Below are positions 1 through 5,757 of a stretch of 17,805 nt of DNA, piece after piece. This DNA is from Candidatus Zixiibacteriota bacterium (GTDB lineage Bacteria; Zixibacteria; MSB-5A5; JAABVY01): contig WJIM01000175.1 of assembly GCA_014730285.1 (NCBI GenBank), forward strand, positions 1 to 17,805. Direction: 5' to 3'. Below the pieces are notes generated by a model. The model saw nothing but the letters and a program-made list of their open reading frames with translations, ran no database searches and was not told the origin of the DNA. Both the position numbers and the translations under genes were made by a program. Positions within the stretch are counted from its first letter, which is position 1. The number at the start of each line of letters is the position of its first letter.

Positions 1-149
1 ATGAGGAAAGCGAGGTGGATGATATTATCCTGAAGTATCATGATGATTATTGCCGGATACGGCGCGATTTTGTGGATGAGCGTATGATGTACCGCAACGA
101 GGGCAAGTACCGGCGAAACGCGGGGTATCGGTTTATCGAAGAGGTTTAG
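1..149 (+). CDS. 3' end of a DUF2087-like protein (partial)
   Basis: Only the last 48 residues are in the window, in the frame that starts at position 3 and stops with TAG at 147-149. The tail reads 'VDDIILKYHDDYCRIRRDF' followed by 'VDERMMYRNEGKYRRN'. This pattern (EVnxxLxxYHxDYxxLRRxLVDxxxxxRxxGxY) is what I know from the DUF2087 domain, a small winged-helix-like module found alone or at the C-terminus of ArsR/MarR-type regulators and some repair proteins. The N-terminal part, which would decide the real function, lies outside the window. The family call rests on recall of the motif, not on a search. A GC-rich inverted repeat starts at the stop codon (149-155 with 186-192) and may limit read-through, although no T-run follows it. 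Confidence 0.6.
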   Translation, partial: EESEVDDIILKYHDDYCRIRRDFVDERMMYRNEGKYRRNAGYRFIEEV

Positions 150-192
150 CCGGGCGGTTTTCGCAGTGCATGGGGGCATGCGCCTGCCCGGC
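149..192 (+). other. Nested GC-rich hairpin just after the stop codon
   Basis: GCCGGGC (149-155) pairs with GCCCGGC (186-192). Inside it, GTGCATG (166-172 region) can pair with CATGCGC around a GGGG loop. No T-tract follows, so this is not a classical intrinsic terminator. It may protect the 3' end of the upstream mRNA or be one more member of the palindromic repeats that fill this gap. Confidence 0.35.
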
Positions 193-266
193 CATTGACG
201 GGCCGCGCACGAATTAGGAGACGTGAGGCAGGCTCCCTGCGAATCCATCAAGAGCCGGATATCTGA

Positions 267-305
267 CCTGCCAATCCCGAATAGGCAGGACCACAGGGGT
301 CCTGC
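267..305 (+). repeat. Dispersed palindromic repeat type 1, copy 1 (39-nt core)
   Basis: The core runs from CCTGCCAATCCCGAATAGGC to GGGGTCCTGC and recurs at 670-708 with one A/G difference. It folds into two adjacent hairpins, CCTGCC/GGCAGG and CAGGACC/GGTCCTG. The single difference between the copies falls in the second stem and keeps pairing (A-U here, G-U in the other copy). The flanks are degenerate compared with copy 2. It does not encode a plausible protein. Confidence 0.8.
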
Positions 306-322
306 CCTACAAATGCTGTTTC

Positions 323-353
323 CATGCCCAGAAGCAGTTTGGGCATGCCACCC
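323..353 (+). repeat. Dispersed palindromic repeat type 2, copy 1
   Basis: This 31-nt unit, CATGCCCA…TTTGGGCATGCCACCC, recurs at 549-579 with 28 of 31 positions matching by my count. CATGCCCA (323-330) pairs with TGGGCATG (340-347). The last seven bases GCCACCC (347-353) can also pair with GGGTGGC at 369-375. A further 10-bp stem follows (375-384 with 390-399, one G-U pair). The stretch 323-399 is therefore nested, mutually overlapping hairpins, typical of an intergenic palindromic element. Confidence 0.75.
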
Positions 354-548
354 ATTTCTAAGACATCAGGGTGGCCGGGTCAAACTGTGTTTGGCCCGGA
401 TCTTTCTGTATCCAAAAAAGCCCACCGCTGACACAGTGAGGCACCCATGATTGCGGTTTTTGCCGTTAATGCTCAAAAAGTGTTGGTTCTTTTAATGTAC
501 TAATATGCTGTAATTATGGATACAGAGATTGTTTGTTAGCCCTTCTTT

Positions 549-579
549 CATGCCCAAAGCCAGTTTGGGCATGCCACCC
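549..579 (+). repeat. Dispersed palindromic repeat type 2, copy 2
   Basis: Second copy of the element at 323-353. The stem is longer here: CATGCCCAAA (549-558) pairs perfectly with TTTGGGCATG (564-573) around the loop GCCAG. The 3' extension GCCACCC is kept, but the downstream partner GGGTGGC present in copy 1 is not found next to it, so this copy appears shortened. Confidence 0.75.
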
Positions 580-648
580 GGAGAATTTGCCTGCCATAAT
601 CGGGGTTGACCTTTGTAATCGATTGGAGTATCTTTGCGAGGATTGAAT

Positions 649-740
649 GTAGGTCAGGTTCGCTTTGAACCTGCCAATCCCGAATAGGCAGGGCCACAGG
701 GGTCCTGCTAAGAGTCAAATCCCTTCAGGATTTGACCTAC
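649..740 (+). repeat. Dispersed palindromic repeat type 1, copy 2 with complete ends
   Basis: The element is bounded by GTAGGTC (649-655) and its inverse GACCTAC (734-740). Between the ends lie several alternative hairpins: CAGGTTC/GAACCTG (655-661 with 667-673), CCTGCC/GGCAGG in the 39-nt core (670-708), GGGCC/GGTCC, and GTCAAATCC/GGATTTGAC near the 3' end. The inverted ends and clover-like internal folding suggest a complete repeat unit of about 92 nt. It ends 32 nt before the ATG of the next gene and could lie in its leader. Confidence 0.75.
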
Positions 741-772
741 AATATGACCCTTCGCATGGTTTTGGAATTATC

Positions 773-1282
773 ATGGCTGAGAAGGAAAAAGAAGAGAAAA
801 TAGAGCAGGCTCAAGAGCAAAAGCCGTTGTACGAGTGGGTATTTCATCCGGCCAAAGCCAACCGGCTGGTGACCTCGCTGGTTACGTTATTTCTGTTTCT
901 GCTTCTGGTTATCGTTTACTGGCTGACTGAATCGCGTTTCTTTACTATAATAGGTGCGGTGGTTCTTCTGGCCTCGATGCGATCTTTTTATTTTCCGACT
1001 ACGTATAAATTATATGATGATTATATTGAAGTGATCTATACGATATCGAGAATAAAAAAGAATTGGAATATATACAGGTCGATTTATCCGGAAAGAAACG
1101 GCGTATTTCTTTCGACATTCACCCGTCCCAGCCGTCTGGAGAATTTCCGCGGCCTGTTTTTGAGATACGGAGAAGGTGATCCCGATACTATATTGGGAAT
1201 CGTCAAAAGCAAAACGAGTTTAGCAGAAGATGAGCGAGAAGATGTTTCCTCTTCCGCCCAAGGGGGAGCCGGAGAAGGGTAA
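773..1282 (+). CDS. Two-helix membrane protein with PH-like tail, unknown function
   Basis: The product is 169 residues when started at the ATG at 773. An upstream ATG at 665 is in frame, but the added 36 residues would be encoded inside the palindromic repeat, so I reject it. No strong Shine-Dalgarno site precedes 773. The N-terminus is very acidic and basic (MAEKEKEEKIEQ). Two hydrophobic helices follow at about residues 33-50 and 56-70. A β-rich segment then starts with 'FPTTYKLYDDYIEVIY' and runs to 'GLFLRYG' (about 74-132), a layout like bacterial PH (DUF304-type) domains tethered by two helices. The C-terminus overlaps the next gene by 53 nt. Function unknown; the PH-like reading is inference from layout. 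Confidence 0.7.
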   Translation: MAEKEKEEKIEQAQEQKPLYEWVFHPAKANRLVTSLVTLFLFLLLVIVYWLTESRFFTIIGAVVLLASMRSFYFPTTYKLYDDYIEVIYTISRIKKNWNIYRSIYPERNGVFLSTFTRPSRLENFRGLFLRYGEGDPDTILGIVKSKTSLAEDEREDVSSSAQGGAGEG

Positions 1283-1772
1283 GCTCACCCCGGAGCAGGA
1301 TGAGGTCTTAGAAAAGGTTGCGCGCAAGGTAGTCGAGAAGCGCATGACTGTGCCGGCTTTGATGTTTATCGAGTCGGTAAAACCGTTGAATTTTATCGGT
1401 TCGCAGGTCATGGTTTTCTTCGAGCCGATTGTACAGACCCTTTTCGATTTCAAAAGCTATACCGTGTTCCGCGAAGTCATAGAGGACCGCGAGAATGTCG
1501 AGATTCTAATGCAGAAGATCGAGAAGCATGATGCTAAGGCGGTCAAGCTAGAGAAGGCTTATAAGATTTTGAAGAAAAAGCATTTCGAGGGCAAATCATT
1601 CTGGTACAAACTCAAGATGCGTTTTATCGGATATCGTGTCCCGGTCGAGGAAGTCAGGGAATTCGCCAGGAAACTCGAAGAAGAAAAGAAGCAGGCCGCC
1701 CAGAGCAAGGATGACAATGTCGGTAAGACCGGCTTTGATAAGGATGATAAATCCGACTCTTCTGGAAACTAA
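1230..1772 (+). CDS. Soluble helical protein of unknown function, overlaps upstream gene
   Basis: The product is 180 residues from the ATG at 1230. A second ATG at 1242 is also possible. Either start lies inside the upstream reading frame (overlap 53 or 41 nt), which suggests translational coupling and a shared role. There is no signal peptide. The centre (about 40-75) carries a distinctive run 'VPALMFIESVKPLNFIGSQV' followed by 'MVFFEPIVQ', hydrophobic enough to sit on a membrane surface. Residues about 80-120 look like a charged helix or coiled coil. The C-terminus after residue 150 is Lys/Asp/Ser-rich and probably disordered. I recognise the central motif as belonging to an uncharacterised family but cannot name it. 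With its neighbour it probably forms a membrane-associated pair. Confidence 0.75.
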   Translation: MSEKMFPLPPKGEPEKGKLTPEQDEVLEKVARKVVEKRMTVPALMFIESVKPLNFIGSQVMVFFEPIVQTLFDFKSYTVFREVIEDRENVEILMQKIEKHDAKAVKLEKAYKILKKKHFEGKSFWYKLKMRFIGYRVPVEEVREFARKLEEEKKQAAQSKDDNVGKTGFDKDDKSDSSGN

Positions 1773-1874
1773 CCTTTTTTTAATAATTCATGAATTTTAA
1801 CTTCACAAAACCTGCGATATTAAGCGCATCAGGTCTGTATAGGCAGCGGACTTGAACACCAAGAGTGAAGAGAC

Positions 1875-1907
1875 AGGGCGTGGCAGCAACCCGCGCCCTT
1901 CCTTTTG
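1875..1907 (+). terminator. Possible intrinsic terminator of the 773-1772 gene pair
   Basis: AGGGCG (1875-1880) pairs with CGCCCT (1894-1899) across a 13-nt loop, and a short pyrimidine run TTCCTTTT follows. The loop is long and the T-run is broken, so strength is uncertain. It lies about 100 nt after the stop codon at 1772. Confidence 0.4.
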
Positions 1908-2043
1908 GACCTCAATTCGCATCGGCTCCCCTAAAAAATCTATAAATCTCACTTAGATTAAACTTAATGGCAAGCAGAGACTTAAATGGAATCGTATTAT
2001 GGGCAAGTTGCAAGTATAGATGCTTGTGACGCCAAAGTGAGAG

Positions 2044-2082
2044 GAATGGGCGTGAGTATTTCATGCCCATTCTATTCTTTTT
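2044..2082 (+). terminator. Strong intrinsic terminator
   Basis: The left arm GAATGGGCGTGA (2044-2055) pairs over 12 positions, one of them G-U, with TCATGCCCATTC (2061-2072) around a 5-nt loop, followed by TATTCTTTTT. No gene ends just before it: the nearest plus-strand stop codon is at 1772. It therefore terminates either a long 3' UTR or an independent small RNA. Confidence 0.75.
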
Positions 2083-2113
2083 ATCGTCAAATGCGGCTTT
2101 GAAGCTGAATATT

Positions 2114-2188
2114 CTATTTGCCGGATAGCAGCAGAATGACTAAAACCACCAGGCTGCTTGTGAATATTGAAAGGTAGATCCGCTTCAT
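2114..2188 (-). CDS. Possible 24-residue single-helix membrane peptide
   Basis: On the minus strand an ATG at 2188 opens a short frame ending in TAG at 2116-2114. It is preceded at good spacing (9 nt) by a GAGAGGA Shine-Dalgarno-like site. The peptide starts MKRIYLSIF, continues with an uninterrupted hydrophobic stretch (SLVVLVILLL) and ends SGK. A basic start, one helix and a short tail are features shared by small membrane proteins and by type I toxin peptides. Frames this short arise by chance, so the evidence is only the ribosome site and the amphipathic layout. No promoter was identified with confidence. Confidence 0.3.
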   Translation of the reverse strand: MKRIYLSIFTSSLVVLVILLLSGK

Positions 2189-2390
2189 ACAACAAAGTCC
2201 TCTCGTTTATCCATCCGATACATTAAACGATTTGTTGTTTAGGGAATTGTTAATATAAGATAAGAATATCAATATTTTTTGGCGGATTATGGCGCAATAT
2301 ATGCAAAAAAGTGGATTTTGTAAGAAAAATATAGAGGCGCTTTAAAGGCCTTAAGGCGTTTGTCATTGCGGATTTTTAACACTTTTGGGC

Positions 2391-2418
2391 TTGACAAACC
2401 GGAGTTTATAGGTATAAT
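2391..2418 (+). promoter_or_regulatory. Consensus sigma70-type promoter for the RRM gene
   Basis: A perfect TTGACA (2391-2396) and a perfect TATAAT (2413-2418) are separated by 16 nt. Transcription would start near 2425, giving a leader of about 230 nt before the ATG at 2654. Both boxes match the consensus exactly, which suggests high expression with control exerted in the leader. Confidence 0.8.
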
Positions 2419-2485
2419 TCAACCGAATTTTAATTCAGTTTTTGATCGACCGTCCGATAAATCATCTGGACCGGCATTGGTTTTT

Positions 2486-2513
2486 AAGGAGGCAAACTTA
2501 AACTGAATTGCCT
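2486..2513 (+). promoter_or_regulatory. Hairpin in the RRM leader carrying an orphan Shine-Dalgarno sequence
   Basis: Within the 230-nt leader, AAGGAGG (2486-2492) is a full anti-16S match but no ATG frame follows it at usable spacing. It is partly held in a stem formed by AGGCAA (2490-2495) and TTGCCT (2508-2513) with a 12-nt loop. It might be a ribosome standby site, a decoy, or a control element. Cold-inducible and autoregulated leaders are known for small RRM proteins of cyanobacteria; extending that here is inference. Confidence 0.35.
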
Positions 2514-2653
2514 TATTTGTTGATTTTTTAACTGTAAGTTTCTTTTGTTTGGCAATGTTCTTCTAAAAGGTATCAGATTCGACTTTCCGCATCTTCAACC
2601 TTCACAAAAAGGCATTCATAAACAAAGAGCTTTCACAAGTAGGAGTTTTTCTA

Positions 2654-2932
2654 ATGCAGGGTAACAAGCTTTATGTAGGTAACCTTAATTATGCTGTTAC
2701 TGACGATCAATTGCAGACTTTGTTTGCGAATTACGGTGAAGTCCGCGATGTCAGAATCATTTCTGGTAAAGGTTTTGGCTTTGTGGAAATGTCAAGCAAC
2801 GATGAGGCCGAGAAGGCTATGGAATCATTAAACGGTACCGATTTCGAGGGCCGTACACTTAGAATCGACGAGGCTCGCCCGCCCCGTCCGAGAAACGACA
2901 GAAGAGGGGGAGGCGGCGGAAGACGGTATTAA
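2654..2932 (+). CDS. Small RRM RNA-binding protein with glycine/arginine-rich tail
   Basis: This 92-residue protein is a single RNA recognition motif. RNP2 is LYVGNL (residues 6-11) and RNP1 is KGFGFVEM (39-46), with the aromatic residues that stack on RNA bases in place (Y7, F41, F43). The βαββαβ fold ends near residue 75, and a short tail rich in Arg, Pro and Gly (DRRGGGGGRRY) follows. Such one-domain proteins are known in cyanobacteria and other bacteria as Rbp-type RNA chaperones, often cold-regulated; they bind single-stranded RNA in the cytoplasm. The start is fixed by TAGGAG eight nt upstream of the ATG at 2654. It has its own consensus promoter and an unusually long leader. It is monocistronic and converges on the thiol peroxidase gene, with a strong hairpin between them. 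Confidence 0.95.
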   Translation: MQGNKLYVGNLNYAVTDDQLQTLFANYGEVRDVRIISGKGFGFVEMSSNDEAEKAMESLNGTDFEGRTLRIDEARPPRPRNDRRGGGGGRRY

Positions 2933-3062
2933 TTATATAATAAAGTAAATCGGTCCCGAAGAGGAAGCATGCCGGTCAACCGCTCGATTTTAAAGGGTTG
3001 GTTATTCATCTTCGGTTTTAGATAGACTCTAAGGTTTATAAAAGAATATATTTTTATCGAAA

Positions 3063-3096
3063 ACAGGGTGCGGAAACAATCCGCACCCTGTCTTTT
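3063..3096 (+). terminator. Bidirectional terminator between the convergent RRM and peroxidase genes
   Basis: ACAGGGTGCGGA (3063-3074) pairs perfectly over 12 bp with TCCGCACCCTGT (3080-3091) around the loop AACAA. CTTTTA follows on the plus strand. On the minus strand the hairpin is followed by TTTCGATAAAAATA, so it can serve both genes. The other part of the RRM 3' region (2933-3060) shows nothing notable. Confidence 0.85.
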
Positions 3097-3116
3097 AACA
3101 CATCTTTTCTGAATTA

Positions 3117-3635
3117 TCAGGTCAGTTCACGAAGGATTTCCAGCGAGCGGGCGTAATCCGGCTCGTCGGAGATTTCCGGAACGATCTGGAAATCCGTTAT
3201 TTTATTATCTTTATCTACGATCAATGCGGCGCGGGCCAGAAGGCGAATCTCCTTCAATAATAAGCCGTAATTCGTTCCGAAATTGGCATCATTGAAATCA
3301 GAAAGAGTGATAATATCCTCAAGCTCCCATTCCTTAATCCATCTTTTCTGTGCAAAGGGCAGGTCCATGGAAATGGTTAGAAACTCGATATCTTTGCCAA
3401 CCCTTTTGATTTCCTTATCGAATCTCTCTGTTTGCAGAGCACAGACCTCGGTATCGAGCGAGGGCACAGCCGATATAAGCCGTACCCGGCCGTTTGAATC
3501 CGAGAGCTTAACCGGCTTTAGATTTATATCCAGCAGATGAAAATCGGGAGCGTTGTCGCCCTCCTTAAGACCGGATCCCATCAATGTCATAGGCTTACCC
3601 ATCATTTTGACTAAGCCGGTTCTTTCCTCGGCCAT
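3117..3635 (-). CDS. tpx: Thiol peroxidase (Tpx family), apparently one-cysteine type
   Basis: This 172-residue peroxiredoxin of the Tpx class would reduce peroxides in the cytoplasm. The active site is SLDTEVC with the peroxidatic cysteine at residue 65; the family signature PSLDTxVC is intact, and 'SMDLPFAQKRW' and 'ITLSDF' match the typical Tpx core. The C-terminal 'EISDEPDYARSLEIL' is also typical. The odd point is that C65 is the only cysteine in the protein: the resolving cysteine that normally follows 'DLPFAQxRF' is replaced (RWIKEW). Canonical Tpx enzymes form an intramolecular disulfide, so this one would need an external thiol partner. AGGAGG lies 5 nt before the ATG at 3635. It is divergent from the GlmL-like gene. 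Confidence 0.93.
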   Translation of the reverse strand: MAEERTGLVKMMGKPMTLMGSGLKEGDNAPDFHLLDINLKPVKLSDSNGRVRLISAVPSLDTEVCALQTERFDKEIKRVGKDIEFLTISMDLPFAQKRWIKEWELEDIITLSDFNDANFGTNYGLLLKEIRLLARAALIVDKDNKITDFQIVPEISDEPDYARSLEILRELT

Positions 3636-3674
3636 ATAATCCTCCTGTTGCTTTTATATCTCACATTAAACGTT

Positions 3675-3703
3675 ATTAATGTAAAGCAGAGCCAAAAAGT
3701 CAA
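3675..3703 (-). promoter_or_regulatory. Probable promoter of the thiol peroxidase gene
   Basis: On the minus strand TTGACT (3703-3698) and ATTAAT (3680-3675) are 17 nt apart, about 40 nt upstream of the ATG at 3635. The -10 box is imperfect. Confidence 0.4.
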
Positions 3704-3768
3704 ATATCTTTTCAAACTGGGGCTGATTTATCTTGTGAAGTTATTATCAAAATATAAATGGGGATTAC

Positions 3769-3796
3769 TTGACAAATGATCGCGTAAAATTATATT
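3769..3796 (+). promoter_or_regulatory. Probable promoter of the GlmL-like gene and island
   Basis: TTGACA (3769-3774) and TATATT (3791-3796) are separated by 16 nt. Transcription would start near 3803, about 60 nt before the ATG at 3867. It is the first good promoter upstream of the co-directional block that fills the rest of the window. Confidence 0.65.
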
Positions 3797-3866
3797 TTAG
3801 GGTTTTATATTTGAGGCATTGTTTGCCCGGTCAATATAATTTAATGTATGCGTTAGAGGTATTTTT

Positions 3867-5720
3867 ATGAAAGAGATAAAGCCGGAAGATATTAATGTAA
3901 TTTTGGCCACGGATTGCGGATCGACTACGACCAAGGCAATTTTGATCGAGAAAGTGGGCGATGATTACCGCCTTATTGTCCGCGGCGAGGCTCCGACTAC
4001 TGTGGAGGCGCCCTTTGAGGATGTGACTATGGGTGTTCTCAATGCGGTGGCTGAGGTTGAAGAGCTGTCCGGCCGCAGGCTTCTGGACAAAGAGCACCGA
4101 ATTATCTCACCCATAAAGGATAACGGCGACAAGAAAGAGGGAACGGACATATATGTTTCCACCTCATCGGCAGGCGGCGGCCTGCAGATGATGGTTGCGG
4201 GAGTCGTGCGTTCCATGACGGCTGAATCGGCCGAGCGTGCCGCGCTTGGTGCGGGCGCGATTGTTATGGACGTTATCGCCTCTAACGACAAGCGTCTACC
4301 TCACGAGCAGATCGAAAGAATCCGTCACCTCCGGCCGGATATGATTCTTCTCTCGGGCGGAATTGACGGCGGTACGATTACTCATGTTGTCGAGATCGCA
4401 GAGCTGATTTCGGGCGCCGATCCGAGGCCGCGTCTGGGATCCGGCTATAATCTGCCGGTTATTTATGCAGGCAATAAAGATGCCCGTGATACTATTAAGG
4501 AGACGCTGGAAGAAAAAGTTGATCTTGGAATTGTTGATAATATCCGTCCGGTGCTGGAGAGGGAGAACCTTCTCCCGGCCAGAGAAAAAATCCATGACCT
4601 TTTCATGGAGCATGTTATGGCGCAGGCGCCGGGCTACAGCAAGCTTATGAAATGGACGGATGTTCCCATTATGCCCACACCCGGGGCTGTCGGCCTGATT
4701 ATGAAAACTATTGCCGACCTTGAGGATATCGAGGTGCTGGGGGTTGATATCGGCGGAGCCACCACCGACGTGTTCAGCGTTTTCCAGGGTGTCTTCAACC
4801 GTACTGTCTCGGCCAATCTGGGTATGAGTTATTCGGTCTCCAATGTTTTTGCCGAGGCGACACTTCCGATGGTTATGCGCTGGGTGCCGTTTGATATGGA
4901 TGAACGCGATCTGAGAAACAGGGTCAAGAACAAGATGATCCGTCCCACCACGATCCCGCAGAGCATGCAGGAGCTGATTTTCGAACAAGCGATTGCCAAA
5001 GAAGCGCTGCGCCTGGCCTTTATCCAGCATAAGAATTTTGCCACTGTTCTGAAGGGTGTGCAGCAGCAGCGTACGATCGCGGATGCTTTCGATCAGAAAG
5101 CGGGAGGCGAGACGCTGGTTAATATGATGACTCTGAATATGCTGATCGGTTCCGGCGGAGTTCTTTCTCACGCCCCGCGCCGTCAGCAGGCGGCATTGAT
5201 GCTTATCGATGCTTTCCAGCCGGAGGGAATCACCCGTCTGGCGGTGGACTCGATCTTTATGATGCCTCAGCTTGGTGTGCTTTCGCAGGTTCATGCCAAG
5301 GCCGCCAAGGAGGTTTTCGATAAGGACTGCCTTATTCATCTGGGTACTTGTATTGCGCCTGTTGGCGATACCAAGCCGGGCAAGCCGATAATGAAATACA
5401 AATTCGAGCTGCCCGGAGGCAAGACCGAACAGGGTGAGCTTAAATACGGTGAGATGCTTAAGATAGATTTGGGCTTCGACTCGGAAACTGACCTGCCCCT
5501 GAAGGCCAAGGCTGTGCTCGAACCGGACCGCGGCTTCGATGTGGGTGCGGGCAAAGGCTCGCATTTAGAAACAACCGTTTCGGGCGGTGTTTCCGGGCTT
5601 ATAATTGACGGCCGGGGAAGGCCGTTCAGTCCTCCCGAGAATAATAAGGACAGGGTCGAAAGCCTGATTAAGTGGATGACCGATCTGGATGTTTACAATG
5701 AGGATGCCCTGCGGGGTTAA
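3867..5720 (+). CDS. GlmL/MutL-family ASKHA ATPase with C-terminal extension
   Basis: This 617-residue cytoplasmic protein has the actin/Hsp70-like ATPase fold of the GlmL family: phosphate-1 loop 'DCGSTTTKA' (16-24), 'LLSGGIDGG' (161-169), phosphate-2 loop 'VDIGGATTDVFS' (from 293) and the adenosine motif 'LIGSGGVLSH' (426-435). GlmL proteins are usually encoded with coenzyme-B12 glutamate mutase (GlmE, GlmS) or related aminomutases and are thought to keep them active. Neither subunit is encoded here. The family is commonly about 460 residues; this one carries about 125 more (492-617), a β-rich part ending in 'GLIIDGRGRPFSPP'. GAGGT lies 7 nt before the ATG. The next gene follows after 37 nt. 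The context suggests it energises or assembles the membrane cassettes downstream, which is inference. Confidence 0.88.
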   Translation: MKEIKPEDINVILATDCGSTTTKAILIEKVGDDYRLIVRGEAPTTVEAPFEDVTMGVLNAVAEVEELSGRRLLDKEHRIISPIKDNGDKKEGTDIYVSTSSAGGGLQMMVAGVVRSMTAESAERAALGAGAIVMDVIASNDKRLPHEQIERIRHLRPDMILLSGGIDGGTITHVVEIAELISGADPRPRLGSGYNLPVIYAGNKDARDTIKETLEEKVDLGIVDNIRPVLERENLLPAREKIHDLFMEHVMAQAPGYSKLMKWTDVPIMPTPGAVGLIMKTIADLEDIEVLGVDIGGATTDVFSVFQGVFNRTVSANLGMSYSVSNVFAEATLPMVMRWVPFDMDERDLRNRVKNKMIRPTTIPQSMQELIFEQAIAKEALRLAFIQHKNFATVLKGVQQQRTIADAFDQKAGGETLVNMMTLNMLIGSGGVLSHAPRRQQAALMLIDAFQPEGITRLAVDSIFMMPQLGVLSQVHAKAAKEVFDKDCLIHLGTCIAPVGDTKPGKPIMKYKFELPGGKTEQGELKYGEMLKIDLGFDSETDLPLKAKAVLEPDRGFDVGAGKGSHLETTVSGGVSGLIIDGRGRPFSPPENNKDRVESLIKWMTDLDVYNEDALRG

Positions 5721-5757
5721 CCGGGATTATCGATAGGTTGATATAAAGGAGTCATAT

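Larger units (their letters stand above)
150..772. other. Gene-free interval filled by palindromic repeats
   Basis: No reading frame here looks like a real gene. The interval holds the hairpin at the 5' end, both copies of repeat type 1 and both copies of repeat type 2. The part between the repeats (about 400-545) is AT-rich and I see no convincing promoter in it. A promoter for the gene at 773 is expected here, but I could not pick one with confidence. Confidence 0.6.
1773..2390. other. Long gene-poor interval with structured elements
   Basis: About 620 nt without a recognisable gene, apart from a possible 24-residue peptide on the minus strand (2114-2188). On the plus strand two parts look structured. 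Part one (about 1800-1910) has a wobble-containing stem AGGTCT/GGACTT and a second stem AGGGCG (1875-1880)/CGCCCT (1894-1899) followed by TCCTTTT. Part two (about 1930-2082) ends in a strong intrinsic terminator. Together they could be terminators and processed 3' ends of the upstream operon, or one or two small RNAs. The AT-rich stretch 2220-2340 shows nothing I can assign. Confidence 0.4.

Noticed and set aside
223..450. 75-codon open frame on the plus strand
   Set aside because: It is made almost wholly of the two palindromic repeats, has no ribosome site and no protein-like composition.
149..740. CRISPR array
   Set aside because: Repeats are two different palindromic families, each in two copies with irregular spacing, and no cas genes are present.
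665..772. N-terminal extension of the membrane protein that starts at 773
   Set aside because: These 36 codons lie in and just after the palindromic repeat 649-740; a charged cytoplasmic N-terminus starting at 773 is more natural.
4296..5564. 422-codon open frame on the minus strand inside the GlmL-like gene
   Set aside because: The plus-strand protein has all family motifs; this is an antisense shadow, with His/Arg/Gln-rich composition and no recognisable domain.
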